The notes beneath the pieces were generated by a model. It searched no databases. It saw only the letters and a list, made by a program, of their open reading frames with translations, and had not been told where the DNA came from. A stretch of 64,000 nt of DNA from Boseongicola sp. H5 (GTDB lineage Bacteria; Pseudomonadota; Alphaproteobacteria; Rhodobacterales; Rhodobacteraceae), in the NCBI GenBank assembly GCA_020622165.1, contig JACNMN010000006.1, forward strand, positions 186,001 to 250,000, given 5' to 3'. Each line of letters opens with the position of its first letter. The first letter of the stretch is position 1. The translations under genes and the position numbers were made by a program. Shown here in pieces: positions 9,925 to 21,142 of this stretch.

Positions 9925-10848
9925 ATGCCCATTACCCTGCCAGAGACCCTGCCCGCCTACGCCCAACTGGAACGTGAGGGCGTGATGGTGATGGGCGAAG
10001 GGCGCGCCGCGCGGCAGGATATCCGCCCGCTCAGGATCGGGCTTCTGAACCTGATGCCCAGAAAGATCCAGACCGAGACGCAGTTCGCCCGGCTTATCGG
10101 GGCCACGCCACTTCAGATCGACCTGAGCCTGATCCGCATGAGCGAGCATCAGACCAAGACCACGGCCGCCGAGCATATGGAGGAGTTTTACCGCCCCTTC
10201 GCAGAGGTCGCGGAGAGTGGCGAGAAGTTCGACGGCCTAATCATAACCGGCGCACCGATTGAACATTTGCCTTTTGAAGAAGTAACTTACTGGGAGGAGT
10301 TGAAGAAGGTTTTCAACTGGACCCAATCGCATGTGCATTCGACCTTCGGCGTTTGCTGGGGCGGAATGGCGATGATCCACCATTTCCACGGCGTCAGGAA
10401 ACATATGCTGGCGGACAAGGCATTCGGCTGCTACCGGCATCGTAATCTGGCCCCGGCCTCCCCCTATCTGCGGGGGTTTTCGGATGACGTGCTGATCCCC
10501 GTGTCCCGCTGGACGGAAATGCGCGCCGCGGAGGTCGACACGGTGCCCGGCCTCGTCACCTTGATCGGCAGCGATCAGGTCGGCCCCTGCCTGGTGGAGG
10601 ACGCGGGCCACCGGGCGCTCTATATCTTCAACCATCTGGAATACGACAGCACCACGCTGAAGCAGGAATACGACCGGGATGTCGAAGGCGGCAGCCCGAT
10701 CACCGTGCCGGTCAACTACTATCCCGAGGATGACCCGACGCGCACACCCACCAATCGCTGGCGCAGCCACGCGCATCTGCTCTATGGCAACTGGATCAAT
10801 GAGATTTATCAGACGACGAGTTTTGATTTATCGAAGATCGGCACGTAA
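9925..10848 (+). CDS. metA: Homoserine O-acyltransferase, MetA type (probably acetyl-CoA specific)
   Basis: Acylates homoserine as the first committed step of methionine synthesis in the cytoplasm. Glutamine-amidotransferase-like fold of 307 residues. The nucleophile is Cys144 in [10 protein letters not shown], with His237 and Glu239 in IFNHLEYD completing the catalytic set. Residue 113 is Glu ([12 protein letters not shown]) where the E. coli succinyltransferase has Gly. In characterised MetA enzymes Glu at this site goes with acetyl-CoA use, so O-acetylhomoserine is the likelier product; this is inference from one residue. The start is the ATG at 9925 ([10 protein letters not shown]), as in the family. 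The 3-prime end overlaps the next reading frame. Confidence 0.92.
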   Translation: MPITLPETLPAYAQLEREGVMVMGEGRAARQDIRPLRIGLLNLMPRKIQTETQFARLIGATPLQIDLSLIRMSEHQTKTTAAEHMEEFYRPFAEVAESGEKFDGLIITGAPIEHLPFEEVTYWEELKKVFNWTQSHVHSTFGVCWGGMAMIHHFHGVRKHMLADKAFGCYRHRNLAPASPYLRGFSDDVLIPVSRWTEMRAAEVDTVPGLVTLIGSDQVGPCLVEDAGHRALYIFNHLEYDSTTLKQEYDRDVEGGSPITVPVNYYPEDDPTRTPTNRWRSHAHLLYGNWINEIYQTTSFDLSKIGT

Positions 10849-11755
10849 TGGGCTGCTATTGCTGTTCTTTCTGTCGGTCGCAGCGTGTGGCCGGGCCGAG
10901 ATGAGCGACCCGCACAGCCGTATCATCGAGGTGGCGGGCCGCTCGGTCCATGTCTGGCAGGCGGGCAGCGGCCCGGCCGTCATTCTGCTCCACGGGGCGG
11001 GCGGCAATCTGCGGGATTTCACCTTCCGGCTGGCGCCCGATCTGACCGATCGCTACACGGTGATCGCCTTCGACCGGCCCGGCCTCGGCCTGTCGGAGGG
11101 GTTGGGCCGGGGGCATGACGGCCCGGCAGAACAAGCCGCCCTCCTGTCTCTCGCGGCGGGACAACTGGGCGTGGGACAAGCGGTGATTGTCGGCCATTCC
11201 TACGGGGGCGCGGTGGCCATGGCATGGGCGCTGAACCATCCCGATCAGGCGGCGGGCATTGTCCTGCTGGCGGGGGCCACGCAACCCTGGGAGGGGGGGC
11301 TTGGCGCATATTACAGGATCACGGGCTCGGCCCTGGGCGGCGTGACGGCGGTGCCGCTGATCGCCAATCTCACGCCGCGCCGCGCGGCGCTGAACGTCAT
11401 AGAGCGCATTTTCGCGCCGGACCCGGTTCCGGATGGATACGGCAGCCATATCCGCCCGGAGCTGACCCTGCAAAGCTCGGTCTTGCGCGCCAATGCGCGG
11501 CAGGTGAACGACCTTCTGGAACATGTCACCGCCATGGCCCCCAGATATGCAACACTCGATATCCCGGTGGAGATGATCCATGGAAGCGCCGACGACACGG
11601 TGCCGCTCAACGTGCATTCGATACCCCTTGCCGCGCAGATGCCCGGCGCCAATCTCACCGTCCTGGAGGGGGTCGGACATATGCCCCACCATGCCGACCC
11701 CATGGCGACACTGGATGCAATTGACCGTGTGGCAACCCGCGCCGGATTGCGCTAA
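10799..11755 (+). CDS. Alpha/beta hydrolase, predicted lipoprotein
   Basis: Alpha/beta-hydrolase fold with the oxyanion region [13 protein letters not shown], nucleophile elbow VGHSYGGA (Ser), acid in [11 protein letters not shown] and catalytic His in GVGHMPHH. The N-terminus is a basic stretch, a hydrophobic segment and SVAAC, a lipobox, so the enzyme is probably anchored to a periplasmic membrane face. The start is unsettled. The ATG at 10799 would overlap the last 50 bases of metA in another frame; a TTG at 10823 would overlap by 26. The lipobox Cys lies about 15 codons after the metA stop, so some overlap is unavoidable if the signal sequence is used. Substrate unknown. Confidence 0.8.
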   Translation: MRFIRRRVLIYRRSARNGLLLLFFLSVAACGRAEMSDPHSRIIEVAGRSVHVWQAGSGPAVILLHGAGGNLRDFTFRLAPDLTDRYTVIAFDRPGLGLSEGLGRGHDGPAEQAALLSLAAGQLGVGQAVIVGHSYGGAVAMAWALNHPDQAAGIVLLAGATQPWEGGLGAYYRITGSALGGVTAVPLIANLTPRRAALNVIERIFAPDPVPDGYGSHIRPELTLQSSVLRANARQVNDLLEHVTAMAPRYATLDIPVEMIHGSADDTVPLNVHSIPLAAQMPGANLTVLEGVGHMPHHADPMATLDAIDRVATRAGLR

Positions 11756-11809
11756 GCCACTCCGGGGGCCATATTACCTGTTGAGAGACAACAAAAAACG
11801 AGGCGGCGC

Positions 11810-12691
11810 ATGAGCAAACCCTTCGACGGCGCCATCACCCAGTTCTACCGTGAAGCCGCCCCCGAGGCGGTTCGGCTGGCGATTGACACAGCCCATAAGG
11901 ATGAAATCCTGGACCCGACCTACCCCTACCGCACCCGCATGGACAGGGACGATTACGAAACGCAGTTGAAGGCGTTGCAGATCGAGCTGGTGAAATGCCA
12001 CGCCTGGATCCGTGACACCGGCAAACGGGTGGCTGTGGTGTTCGAAGGGCGCGATGCGGCCGGCAAGGGCGGGTCGATCAAACGCGTCCGCGAAAACCTG
12101 AACCCCCGTGTCGCCAGTGTGGTCGCGCTGTCGAAGCCCACCGACCGGGAAGCCAGCCAATGGTATTTTCAACGCTATATCCACCATTTGCCCGCCGCGG
12201 GTGAGATCAGGCTGTTCGATCGCAGCTGGTACAATCGCGGCGTGGTCGAGCATGTGTTCGGCTTTTGCACGCCCGATCAACGGGATGCGTTTTTCCACCA
12301 ACTGCCCGATTTCGAGCAGATGCTGGTGGCCGATGGCATCCATCTTGTGAAGATCTGGCTGAACGTGGGCCGTGCGGAACAGTTGCGGCGGTTCCTCGAC
12401 CGCGAGAAGGACCCCTTGAAACAGTGGAAACTGAGCTGGATCGATGTCGAGGGGCTGAAGAAATGGGATGATTATTCGGATGCCATCGGCCAGACGCTCA
12501 GCCTTGGCCACACCGCCGATGCCCCCTGGACCGTCGTCCGTTCGGACGACAAGCGGCGCGCGCGGCTGGCCGTCATCCGCCGCGTGCTGATCGATCTGCC
12601 CTATGACGGACGCAAGGACAAGGTGGTGGACCGCCCAGACCCGGCCATCTGTGGCGGGCCGGAAATGTGGGCCGACCGCGCCTATGCCTAA
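11810..12691 (+). CDS. ppk2: Polyphosphate kinase 2 (PPK2 family)
   Basis: Cytoplasmic kinase that moves phosphate between polyphosphate and nucleoside diphosphates. 293 residues, single-domain PPK2. Walker A is [10 protein letters not shown] (79-88), the Walker B/lid region is [11 protein letters not shown] (134-144), and [14 protein letters not shown] is the family lid helix. C-terminal [14 protein letters not shown] is also typical. The ATG at 11810 has GAGGCGG just upstream. The last 8 bases overlap the TetR-type gene, so the regulator is co-translated and may control this gene. Whether it prefers making NTPs or polyphosphate cannot be told from motifs alone. Confidence 0.92.
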   Translation: MSKPFDGAITQFYREAAPEAVRLAIDTAHKDEILDPTYPYRTRMDRDDYETQLKALQIELVKCHAWIRDTGKRVAVVFEGRDAAGKGGSIKRVRENLNPRVASVVALSKPTDREASQWYFQRYIHHLPAAGEIRLFDRSWYNRGVVEHVFGFCTPDQRDAFFHQLPDFEQMLVADGIHLVKIWLNVGRAEQLRRFLDREKDPLKQWKLSWIDVEGLKKWDDYSDAIGQTLSLGHTADAPWTVVRSDDKRRARLAVIRRVLIDLPYDGRKDKVVDRPDPAICGGPEMWADRAYA

Positions 12692-13301
12692 ACGCGGGTA
12701 TCATCACGGCAACCTGCGCCAGGCGCTGGTTGAGGCCGCGCTTGTGCTGATCGAGCAGAAGGGCCCGAATGGCTGGACCCTGTCGGAGGCTGCGAAGAAC
12801 GCGGGCGTGACACCAGCGGCCGTCTATCGCCATTTCGAGGGGCGCGAGGACCTGATCGCCGAGGGTGCGCGCCAGGGGCATGAGATTTTCGCCGATCTGA
12901 TGACCTTTGCCTTCAACGAGGGCAAACCATCGGCCCTCGCCGCGTTCGAGGCGACGGGCCGGGCATATCTCGCCTTTGCCCGCAAGTATCCCGGCCATTA
13001 CATGGCGATGTTCGAAAGCGGTTTGTCGGCCAATGAAACCCACGAGCTGGCCGCCGCGGCCGCCAAGTCCCGCGAGGTTCTGGAACGCGCGGCGGAGGCG
13101 TTGTCGGAGCATATCCCGCCCGAGAAACGCCCCCCGCCCTCGATGTTCAGCGCACATATCTGGGCGCTCAGCCATGGGGTTGTGGAGTTGTTCGCCCGCG
13201 GACGGCCCGGCGGCAATGCACCCTTCCCGCCCGAGGACCTTCTTGAATCCGGGATTGGCATCTATCTCCGCGGGCTGGGGCTGATCGCGCCGGATCAATA
13301 G
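12684..13301 (+). CDS. TetR/AcrR family regulator with WHG-type C-terminal domain
   Basis: One-component repressor of 205 residues. The N-terminal helix-turn-helix is standard TetR ([19 protein letters not shown], then [20 protein letters not shown], residues about 8-55). The C-terminal half carries [13 protein letters not shown], which resembles the WHG domain found in a subset of TetR proteins. The ATG at 12684 lies inside the end of ppk2 and gives the usual short [11 protein letters not shown] head. The ligand is unknown. Overlap with ppk2 suggests an autoregulated two-gene transcript. Confidence 0.87.
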   Translation: MPKRGYHHGNLRQALVEAALVLIEQKGPNGWTLSEAAKNAGVTPAAVYRHFEGREDLIAEGARQGHEIFADLMTFAFNEGKPSALAAFEATGRAYLAFARKYPGHYMAMFESGLSANETHELAAAAAKSREVLERAAEALSEHIPPEKRPPPSMFSAHIWALSHGVVELFARGRPGGNAPFPPEDLLESGIGIYLRGLGLIAPDQ

Positions 13302-13348
13302 CGGCGGATCCGCCCGCGTCGGATGTGGGGTGCCTGCGCCGATAGCCC

Positions 13349-13368
13349 GCCTGCCGGCAGAGGCAGGC
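13349..13368. other. Hairpin between convergent TetR and indolepyruvate oxidoreductase genes
   Basis: GCCTGCC/GGCAGGC stem with a 6-base loop, placed in the 72-base gap between two convergent genes. There is no T-run on either strand, so it may act as a factor-dependent or two-way transcript end. Confidence 0.35.
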
Positions 13369-13373
13369 CGCCC

Positions 13374-16300
13374 CTACTCCGCCGCTTCGGCCATCGGCGT
13401 GCCACCGTTCCGGAACGCGCTCAGCAGGTCTTCGCGCTGCCGGGCGGCTTTTTCGGCGTTCTTCTCCTTGACCGGGCCAAATCCGCGGATCTGGAGCGGC
13501 AACTCCGCCAGTGCCACGGCAATGTCCAGCGTCTGGGGTGTCACGCTCGCCAGCACCTCGTCCATGTCGCGCTCGTATTCCCGGATCAGCGCGCGCTCCA
13601 TCCGGCGTTCTGCGGTGTATCCGAACGGGTTGAACGGGGTCCCGCGAAGCGGCTTCATCCTGGCGAGGATCTTGTAGCTTGTGCTGATCCAGCTGCCGAA
13701 TTCCCGCTTCTTCGGGCGGCCCTGCGCATCCTTGCCCGGCAACAGCGGTGGGGCCAGATGATAGGTCAGCTTCAGATCGCCGTCGAATTCGGCGCGCAGC
13801 TTGGCCTCCGTGTCCAGATGCAGGCGCGCGACCTCGAACTCGTCCTTGTAGGCCAGCAGCTTGTGATACCCTTTGGCAACCGCCTCCTTCAGGCGCGGAT
13901 CGGAAATGGGATCGACGCGCTGGCGATAGCGCCTTGCCAGTCGCGCATTCTGATAGCTGGTGAGATGATCGGCGCGAAACGCGATCTTTTCCTCAAGGCT
14001 TTTCGGCTTGTCGATCACGTTGGGCCCGTGCAGCGCTGCCACGTCGGCGGGGTTCAGATGCGCCCAACGGCCAAGCTCGAACGCGCGTTTGTTGCGCTCC
14101 ACCGCCGCACCGTTCAGCTCGATCGCCCGCAAGATGGCCTCATGGCTCAGCGGCACCAGCCCCATCTGCCACGCAGCCCCGAAGGTGATCATGTTGGAAT
14201 AGATCGAGTCGCCCATCAGAACACGGGCCAGTTCGGTCGCGTCGAACAGGCTCAGGCGCTCGCGAAGGCGCGCTTGAAGAGCGACCTGCAGATCCTTGCC
14301 CGGAATGCGGAATTCCGTATTCAGGGTGAAGTCGCCCGTGGTGATTTCATGGCTGTTGACCGCGGCCCCCGTGCGCCCCGTCGTCATCAGCCCAAGGGTT
14401 TTCGCCCCGGCCGAGACAACCAGATCCCCGCCGATAATGGCATGAGCTTCCCCGGTTGCGACGCGGATCGCGCTGATATCCTCGGGCCGTTCCGCCAGAC
14501 GCAGATGGATATGGACCGCGCCGCCCTTCTGGGCCAGCCCCGCCATTTCGATCATGCCGGCGCCCTTGCCGTCGATCTGCGCGGCCTGCGCCATCACGGC
14601 CCCGATGGTGACGACCCCGGTGCCACCCACGCCGGTGACCACGATGTTGTGGGTTCCCTCGATCTCGGGCAGATCGGGCATCGGTAAGGTGCCCACATCG
14701 ACCTCGGCGGTGGCCTGTTTCTTCACCTTCGCCCCCTGCACCGTCACGAAGGACGGGCAGAAGCCTTTGACGCAACTGAAATCCTTGTTGCAGGTGGATT
14801 GATCGATCGCCCGCTTCCGGCCCAGTTCGGTGTCCACCGGGACGATCGAGACACAGTTGGACTGCACCCCGCAATCGCCGCAGCCCTCGCAGACATCGGT
14901 ATTGATGAAGACGCGCTTGTCGATATCGGGAAACGTGCCCCGCTTGCGGCGGCGGCGTTTTTCGGCGGCACAGGTCTGGATGAAAATGATCGCCGAGACG
15001 CCGTCGACCTCTTTCACCCGGTTCTGCACATTCATCAGCTCGTCCCGCGGATACCTCGGCAGGCCCTTCGGAAAGCCGGAGAAATCAATGTCTTCCTTGG
15101 GGTCGTAGACAAGCGCGATCTCCTTCACGCCCATCGCGACCAGCTCATGGGCGATCTGCTGCGGGCTCAGGTCGCCTTCGTTGTCCTGCCCGCCGGTCAT
15201 CGCGACCGCGTCGTTATAGAGGATCTTGTATGTGATGTTGGTCTTTGCCGCCAGGGCGGCGCGGATGGCCAGAATGCCGGAATGGTTATAGGTGCCTTCG
15301 CCCAGATTCTGGAACACATGGGGCCGGGTGGAAAACGGCGCCTCGCCCACCCAGTTCACGCCCTCGGCGCCCATATGGGTGTAGCCTTCGGTGGAGCGGT
15401 CCATCCAGAGCGCCATCACATGGCAGCCGATCCCGGCCCCCGCGCGGGAGCCGTCGGGCACCTTGGTCGATGTGTTATGCGGGCAGCCCGAACAGAACCA
15501 TGGGGTCCGCTGCGCCAGATCGGGGGCGTTGTCGGCGCGGCGCGCCTCGATGATATTGGCGATGCCGGCCTCGATGCGGTCCGTGCGCCGTCCTTCCTCG
15601 ATCAGGATGTTGCCCAGTTTCTCCGCAATATCCAGCGGGTCGAGTGCGTAATGGGACGGGAACAGGATCGGTCCGCCCCCACCTTTCTTGTATCCGTAGA
15701 CCCTGCGCCCGCGCCGGTCGTCGAAGATCGCTTCCTTGACCTGCACCTCGATCAGTTTGCGCTTCTCCTCCACCACCACGATCAGATCCAGCCCCTCGGC
15801 CCAATCATGCAGCCCCTTCATGTCCATCGGCCATGTCTGTCCCACCTTGTAGGTGGTGACGCCAAGCCGCTCCGCCTCGGCGTGATCGATACCCAGAAGC
15901 TCAAGCGCATGGACCAGATCCAGCCAGTTCTTGCCTGCGGCCACGAAGCCGATCTTGGCGCCCGGCTTGCCAAGCACGCGCTTGTCCATGCCGTTGACAT
16001 GGGAAAACGCCTCCGCCGCGAAGCGCTTGTATTCCAGAAGCCGCTTTTCCTGATCGATCCAGTGATCGTTCAGCCGGATATTCAGGCCCCCCGGCGGCAT
16101 CTCGAATTCCGGTGTCACGAACTGCATCCGGTCGGGACGGCCATCCACCACGCCCGTAGCCTCCACCGTGTCCTTCATCACCTTCAGGCCGACCCAGACC
16201 CCGGCAAACCGGCTGAGCGCAAAGCCGTAATGGCCGAAGTCGAGGATCTCCTGGACACCCGCGGGGCTCAGCACCGGCATATGCACATCGACAAGCGCCC

Positions 16301-16781
16301 AGTCCGACTGGTGGCAGGTGGTGGAGCTTTCGCCGGTATGGTCATCGCCCATCGCCATCAGCACACCGCCATGCTGCGAGGTGCCGGCCATGTTCACATG
16401 GCGCATCGCATCGCCGGACCGGTCGACGCCGGGGCCCTTGCCGTACCACAGGCCAAAGACACCGTCATACTTGCCCTCGCCGCGCAGTTCGGCCTGCTGG
16501 CTGCCCCAGAGCGCGGTTGCGGCAAGGTCTTCGTTCAGACCGGGTTGAAACAGGATATCGGACGCTTCGAGATGCTTCTTCGCGCGCGCCATCTGGAGGT
16601 CGACCGCGCCAAGCGGAGAGCCGCGATAGCCCGTCACATACCCGCCGGTATTCAGCCCCGCGGCCCTGTCGCGCGCCTTCTGGGCGATCATCAGACGGAC
16701 AAGCGCCTGCGTGCCATTCAGCAGGACCGGCGATTTGCTCAGATCGAACCGATCCTCCAACGACACCTGTCTGATACCCAT
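13374..16781 (-). CDS. Indolepyruvate ferredoxin oxidoreductase, fused alpha-beta type
   Basis: Large thiamine-diphosphate enzyme (1135 residues) that oxidatively decarboxylates aryl pyruvates from aromatic amino acids to aryl-acetyl-CoA. The N-terminal pyrimidine-binding domain has GYRGSPLGAVDLQM. The central ThDP-binding domain starts near CSGCPHNTSTKVPDG (about 420) and includes GGQDNEGDLSPQQIAHEL. A ferredoxin-like cluster, VCEGCGDCGVQSNC (about 635), follows. The C-terminal gamma-like domain begins at IVVTGVGGTGVVTIGAV. IorA and IorB parts are joined, as is common in proteobacteria. The ATG at 16781 has GGGGGGAG 8 bases upstream; the frame runs on to 16829 without such a site. It diverges from a LysR gene. 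Confidence 0.93.
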   Translation of the reverse strand: MGIRQVSLEDRFDLSKSPVLLNGTQALVRLMIAQKARDRAAGLNTGGYVTGYRGSPLGAVDLQMARAKKHLEASDILFQPGLNEDLAATALWGSQQAELRGEGKYDGVFGLWYGKGPGVDRSGDAMRHVNMAGTSQHGGVLMAMGDDHTGESSTTCHQSDWALVDVHMPVLSPAGVQEILDFGHYGFALSRFAGVWVGLKVMKDTVEATGVVDGRPDRMQFVTPEFEMPPGGLNIRLNDHWIDQEKRLLEYKRFAAEAFSHVNGMDKRVLGKPGAKIGFVAAGKNWLDLVHALELLGIDHAEAERLGVTTYKVGQTWPMDMKGLHDWAEGLDLIVVVEEKRKLIEVQVKEAIFDDRRGRRVYGYKKGGGGPILFPSHYALDPLDIAEKLGNILIEEGRRTDRIEAGIANIIEARRADNAPDLAQRTPWFCSGCPHNTSTKVPDGSRAGAGIGCHVMALWMDRSTEGYTHMGAEGVNWVGEAPFSTRPHVFQNLGEGTYNHSGILAIRAALAAKTNITYKILYNDAVAMTGGQDNEGDLSPQQIAHELVAMGVKEIALVYDPKEDIDFSGFPKGLPRYPRDELMNVQNRVKEVDGVSAIIFIQTCAAEKRRRRKRGTFPDIDKRVFINTDVCEGCGDCGVQSNCVSIVPVDTELGRKRAIDQSTCNKDFSCVKGFCPSFVTVQGAKVKKQATAEVDVGTLPMPDLPEIEGTHNIVVTGVGGTGVVTIGAVMAQAAQIDGKGAGMIEMAGLAQKGGAVHIHLRLAERPEDISAIRVATGEAHAIIGGDLVVSAGAKTLGLMTTGRTGAAVNSHEITTGDFTLNTEFRIPGKDLQVALQARLRERLSLFDATELARVLMGDSIYSNMITFGAAWQMGLVPLSHEAILRAIELNGAAVERNKRAFELGRWAHLNPADVAALHGPNVIDKPKSLEEKIAFRADHLTSYQNARLARRYRQRVDPISDPRLKEAVAKGYHKLLAYKDEFEVARLHLDTEAKLRAEFDGDLKLTYHLAPPLLPGKDAQGRPKKREFGSWISTSYKILARMKPLRGTPFNPFGYTAERRMERALIREYERDMDEVLASVTPQTLDIAVALAELPLQIRGFGPVKEKNAEKAARQREDLLSAFRNGGTPMAEAAE

Positions 16782-16822
16782 GCGATGCTCCCCCCAGAAA
16801 ACGATGCGGTTGCAACAAGTAT

Positions 16823-16841
16823 AGGTCAAAAGTGCTGACCT
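16823..16841. promoter_or_regulatory. Inverted repeat AGGTCA-N7-TGACCT in the ior/lysR divergent region
   Basis: Perfect 6-bp arms separated by 7 bases, 42 bases upstream of the oxidoreductase start. A pair of GGTTGCAA boxes (16808-16815 and 16878-16885) lies on either side. The site is AT-rich (GTTTTCTTTTTG nearby) and sits between divergent genes, as expected for an operator bound by the LysR protein. The link is inferred from position only. Confidence 0.4.
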
Positions 16842-16958
16842 GAAAACTGTTTTCTTTTTGCCGCCGATTCAGTTGTTGGTTGCAAGAGTTCGCCAAGCGT
16901 CTATGTCTCTGCCAGCGCATTCATGTTGGCGCAAACACGCAACCGGGAGACGGGTCAG

Positions 16959-17873
16959 ATGGACTGGGACAAGCTGCGGATTTTCCACGCCGTGGCGGAT
17001 GCCGGCAGCCTGACCCATGCGGGCGACGCGCTGCATCTCAGCCAATCGGCCGTCAGCCGACAGATCCGCGCGCTGGAAGAAAGCCTGAACACGACGCTGT
17101 TCCACCGCCACGCGCGGGGGCTGATTCTGACCGAACAGGGTGAGCTTCTGTTCGATGCCACGCGTTCCATGACCAAGCGGCTGGACGCCGCGGCGGCCCG
17201 TATCCGCGACAGCGAAGAGGAAGTGTTCGGCGAGCTGCGCGTGACGACCACCATCGGGTTCGGGTCACTCTGGCTGGCGCCGCGCCTGCCGCAGCTATAT
17301 GCCAAGTATCCCCATCTTAAGATCGACCTGATGCTAGAGGAGCGCCTGCTGGACCTTCCCATGCGCGAGGCCGATGTGGCGATCCGGATGAAGGAACCCT
17401 CGCAGGCGGATCTTATCCGCCGCCGTCTGATGACGATCAATATGCGCCTCTACGCGTCACCGCGCTATCTCGCGGCGAATGGAACGCCGGAATCGTTGGA
17501 CGATATGGGCACTCATCGCCTGATCAGCCAAAACACCCAAAGCGCGCAGGTCAGTGCAGGCGCCACCCTTGTCCGGGAGCTGATGTCTCACGAGATCGGG
17601 AGCTTTCTGACGGTCAACAACTATTTCGGCGTTCTTCAGGGCGTGATCCACGACCTTGGGATCGGCGTATTGCCCGATTATCTGGCGCAGGATTTCCCGG
17701 ATCTTGTCCATGTTCTTCCCGATGTGGAAAGCAACGAAGTTCCTGTTTTTCTGGCCTATCCCGAAGAGCTTCGCCAATCGAAACGGATCGAGGTGTTCCG
17801 CGATTTCGTCACCGAAGAGGTGATCGCCTACCGCCGGCGCAAGCGCGATTCCGCCGAGGCGGACGCCCAGTAA
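16959..17873 (+). CDS. LysR family transcriptional regulator
   Basis: 304-residue regulator. The N-terminal winged helix is typical (MDWDKLRIFHAVADAGSL, LSQSAVSRQIRALEESL, residues 1-60), followed by a periplasmic-binding-type effector domain starting near FGELRVTTTIGFG. The ATG at 16959 follows GGGAGACGGG; an in-frame ATG at 16923 is less supported. Divergent placement suggests it controls the oxidoreductase gene in response to an aromatic keto acid or CoA product, though LysR proteins of this sequence type occur in other contexts too. A 7-bp stem TCTGTGG/CCACAGA (17874-17895) just after the stop has no T-run. Confidence 0.9.
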   Translation: MDWDKLRIFHAVADAGSLTHAGDALHLSQSAVSRQIRALEESLNTTLFHRHARGLILTEQGELLFDATRSMTKRLDAAAARIRDSEEEVFGELRVTTTIGFGSLWLAPRLPQLYAKYPHLKIDLMLEERLLDLPMREADVAIRMKEPSQADLIRRRLMTINMRLYASPRYLAANGTPESLDDMGTHRLISQNTQSAQVSAGATLVRELMSHEIGSFLTVNNYFGVLQGVIHDLGIGVLPDYLAQDFPDLVHVLPDVESNEVPVFLAYPEELRQSKRIEVFRDFVTEEVIAYRRRKRDSAEADAQ

Positions 17874-17964
17874 TCTGTGGGCTATGCGCCACAGACATAG
17901 CAGGAATGCGGCAGCGCGGCGCGAAAGCCCTTGATCGTTCTCATTGTGCTGACTAATTGAGCAA

Positions 17965-18044
17965 TAGTGGATGGCGAAGAGCAATCGACGTTATCCCTAC
18001 CTCCCTGTTGGACTTTGGCCGAGATTCGTCTCGGCCTTTTTTTT
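17965..18044 (+). ncRNA. Candidate small RNA A with CCTCCCTGT core
   Basis: A strong terminator (18017-18044) stands 144 bases after lysR and before the start of the acetyltransferase, so something short ends there. The 50 bases before it contain an unpaired pyrimidine core CCTACCTCCCTGTTGGAC that resembles an anti-Shine-Dalgarno seed. The same core with similar flanks occurs before another strong terminator at 45.8 kb. The 5-prime end is a guess: TTGATC at 17931 could be a -35 element but no good -10 was seen. A leader peptide (ATG at 17971) is an alternative, but its frame would run through the terminator. Confidence 0.5.
18017..18044 (+). terminator. Strong rho-independent terminator
   Basis: Perfect 8-bp stem GGCCGAGA (18017-18024) / TCTCGGCC (18029-18036) closed by a TTCG tetraloop and followed by eight T. 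This is the best terminator of the window. It lies too far from lysR (144 bases) to be a simple end of that gene and fits the end of a small RNA. Confidence 0.92.
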
Positions 18045-18060
18045 GCGAATGGGGTGCCGG

Positions 18061-18585
18061 ATGAATACGCCCGATGTGGAAACGAACCCGAAGGGACCCG
18101 TGGACTGGACCGCAATCCACGGGCTTCTGAGCTTGAGTTTCCGTTCCATGGAGGGCCGGATCGATCCGCCCTCCTCCCTCAAGGCCATGTCGCCCGACAC
18201 GCTCCGGATCAAGGCCGAGACGGAGGACCTTTTCCTGATCCGCGCGGGCGAGGCGCCAATTGCCTGCCTCTTTGGCCATGGCACGCCGCCCGTCTACCAG
18301 CTATCGAAATTCGCGGTACATCCCGATCATGCGCGGCAGGGCCTTGCCCGCCGCCTGATCGACGCCGCCGCGCGAAAGGCCGCCGGAACCTGCACGACGC
18401 TCCGCCTTCAGACCCGCATCGAGCTTGTCGAAAACCATGCCACCTTCCGTGCCCTTGGCTTCAGCCGGTCCGGAAGCAGCAGCCATCCGGGCTTCGACCG
18501 GCCCACCAGCGTCATCTTTACCCGCCCGATTTACCCGCCCGATTGCCGCCGGATAGGCCTTCCCCCTTCCCTGCCCTTGGCCTAA
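18061..18585 (+). CDS. GNAT family N-acetyltransferase
   Basis: Small cytoplasmic acyltransferase of 174 residues. The acetyl-CoA pyrophosphate-binding signature is [18 protein letters not shown] (about residues 82-99), preceded by the beta strand YQLSKFAV. Then [21 protein letters not shown], the usual C-terminal half with the kinked helix, is clear. Acceptor unknown. The ATG at 18061 was chosen because it lies just downstream of the strong terminator; a second ATG at 18049 is possible. The open frame continues upstream through the terminator, which argues against a longer protein. Confidence 0.85.
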   Translation: MNTPDVETNPKGPVDWTAIHGLLSLSFRSMEGRIDPPSSLKAMSPDTLRIKAETEDLFLIRAGEAPIACLFGHGTPPVYQLSKFAVHPDHARQGLARRLIDAAARKAAGTCTTLRLQTRIELVENHATFRALGFSRSGSSSHPGFDRPTSVIFTRPIYPPDCRRIGLPPSLPLA

Positions 18586-18622
18586 AGACAGGCGCAAACA
18601 CGTCTTGGGGGACACACGCCAG

Positions 18623-20782
<2,160 letters not shown>

Positions 20783-20784
20783 TC

Positions 20785-20828
20785 CGGATATGCATCGGAT
20801 GTGTATGGGATGTGCATCTCTTGTGCAT
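20785..20828. repeat. Four tandem 11-bp degenerate repeats between purL and bolA
   Basis: Units CGGATATGCAT (20785-20795), CGGATGTGTAT (20796-20806), GGGATGTGCAT (20807-20817) and CTCTTGTGCAT (20818-20828). The TGYAT half is kept in all four. They begin 3 bases after the purL stop. The 11-bp period puts each unit on the same face of the helix. Confidence 0.8.
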
Positions 20829-20905
20829 ACCCAATTCCGTTCCTTCACCTTGCGTCGCCGGGCGCGCCTCTCTACATTCACAAGTGAAACAGTCAAGGAT
20901 ACACG

Positions 20906-21142
20906 ATGGCTATCACCGCCCATGATATCGAAGCGCTGATCCGCGAAAGCTTCCCCAATGCCCATGTGATCGTCCAGGGCGATGACGGCGCCCATTTTGC
21001 CGCCGAAGTGATCGATGAAAGCTTCAAGGGCATGAACCGCGTCCAGCAGCAACGCGCGGTTTACGCGGCACTGAAAGGCAAGATGGACGGCTCGGCGGGC
21101 GAGTTACACGCCTTGGCTTTGACCACCAAGGCCTCGGAGTAA
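20906..21142 (+). CDS. bolA: BolA/IbaG family protein
   Basis: 78-residue BolA-fold protein. The family core is clear: HVIVQGDDGAHFAAEVIDES, then F-KGMNRVQQQRAVYAALKG with the conserved helix. BolA proteins bind a [2Fe-2S] cluster together with monothiol glutaredoxins through an invariant His, here in the C-terminal LHALALTT. The Grx4 partner is encoded two genes downstream. ATG at 20906 has an AAGGA site upstream. The stop is directly followed by the next ATG with no gap, so expression is coupled to the small membrane protein. The short IbaG-like form is suggested by length. Confidence 0.92.
   Translation: MAITAHDIEALIRESFPNAHVIVQGDDGAHFAAEVIDESFKGMNRVQQQRAVYAALKGKMDGSAGELHALALTTKASE

Noticed and set aside
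14799..16838. 679-codon open frame antisense to the indolepyruvate oxidoreductase
   Set aside because: The opposite strand carries complete ThDP and iron-sulphur motifs; the antisense translation shows no motif and an implausible composition.
17971..18060. N-terminal extension of the GNAT protein or a leader peptide from ATG 17971
   Set aside because: The frame runs through a near-perfect terminator with eight T, so it cannot be efficiently transcribed as one message; kept only as an alternative to the small-RNA reading.
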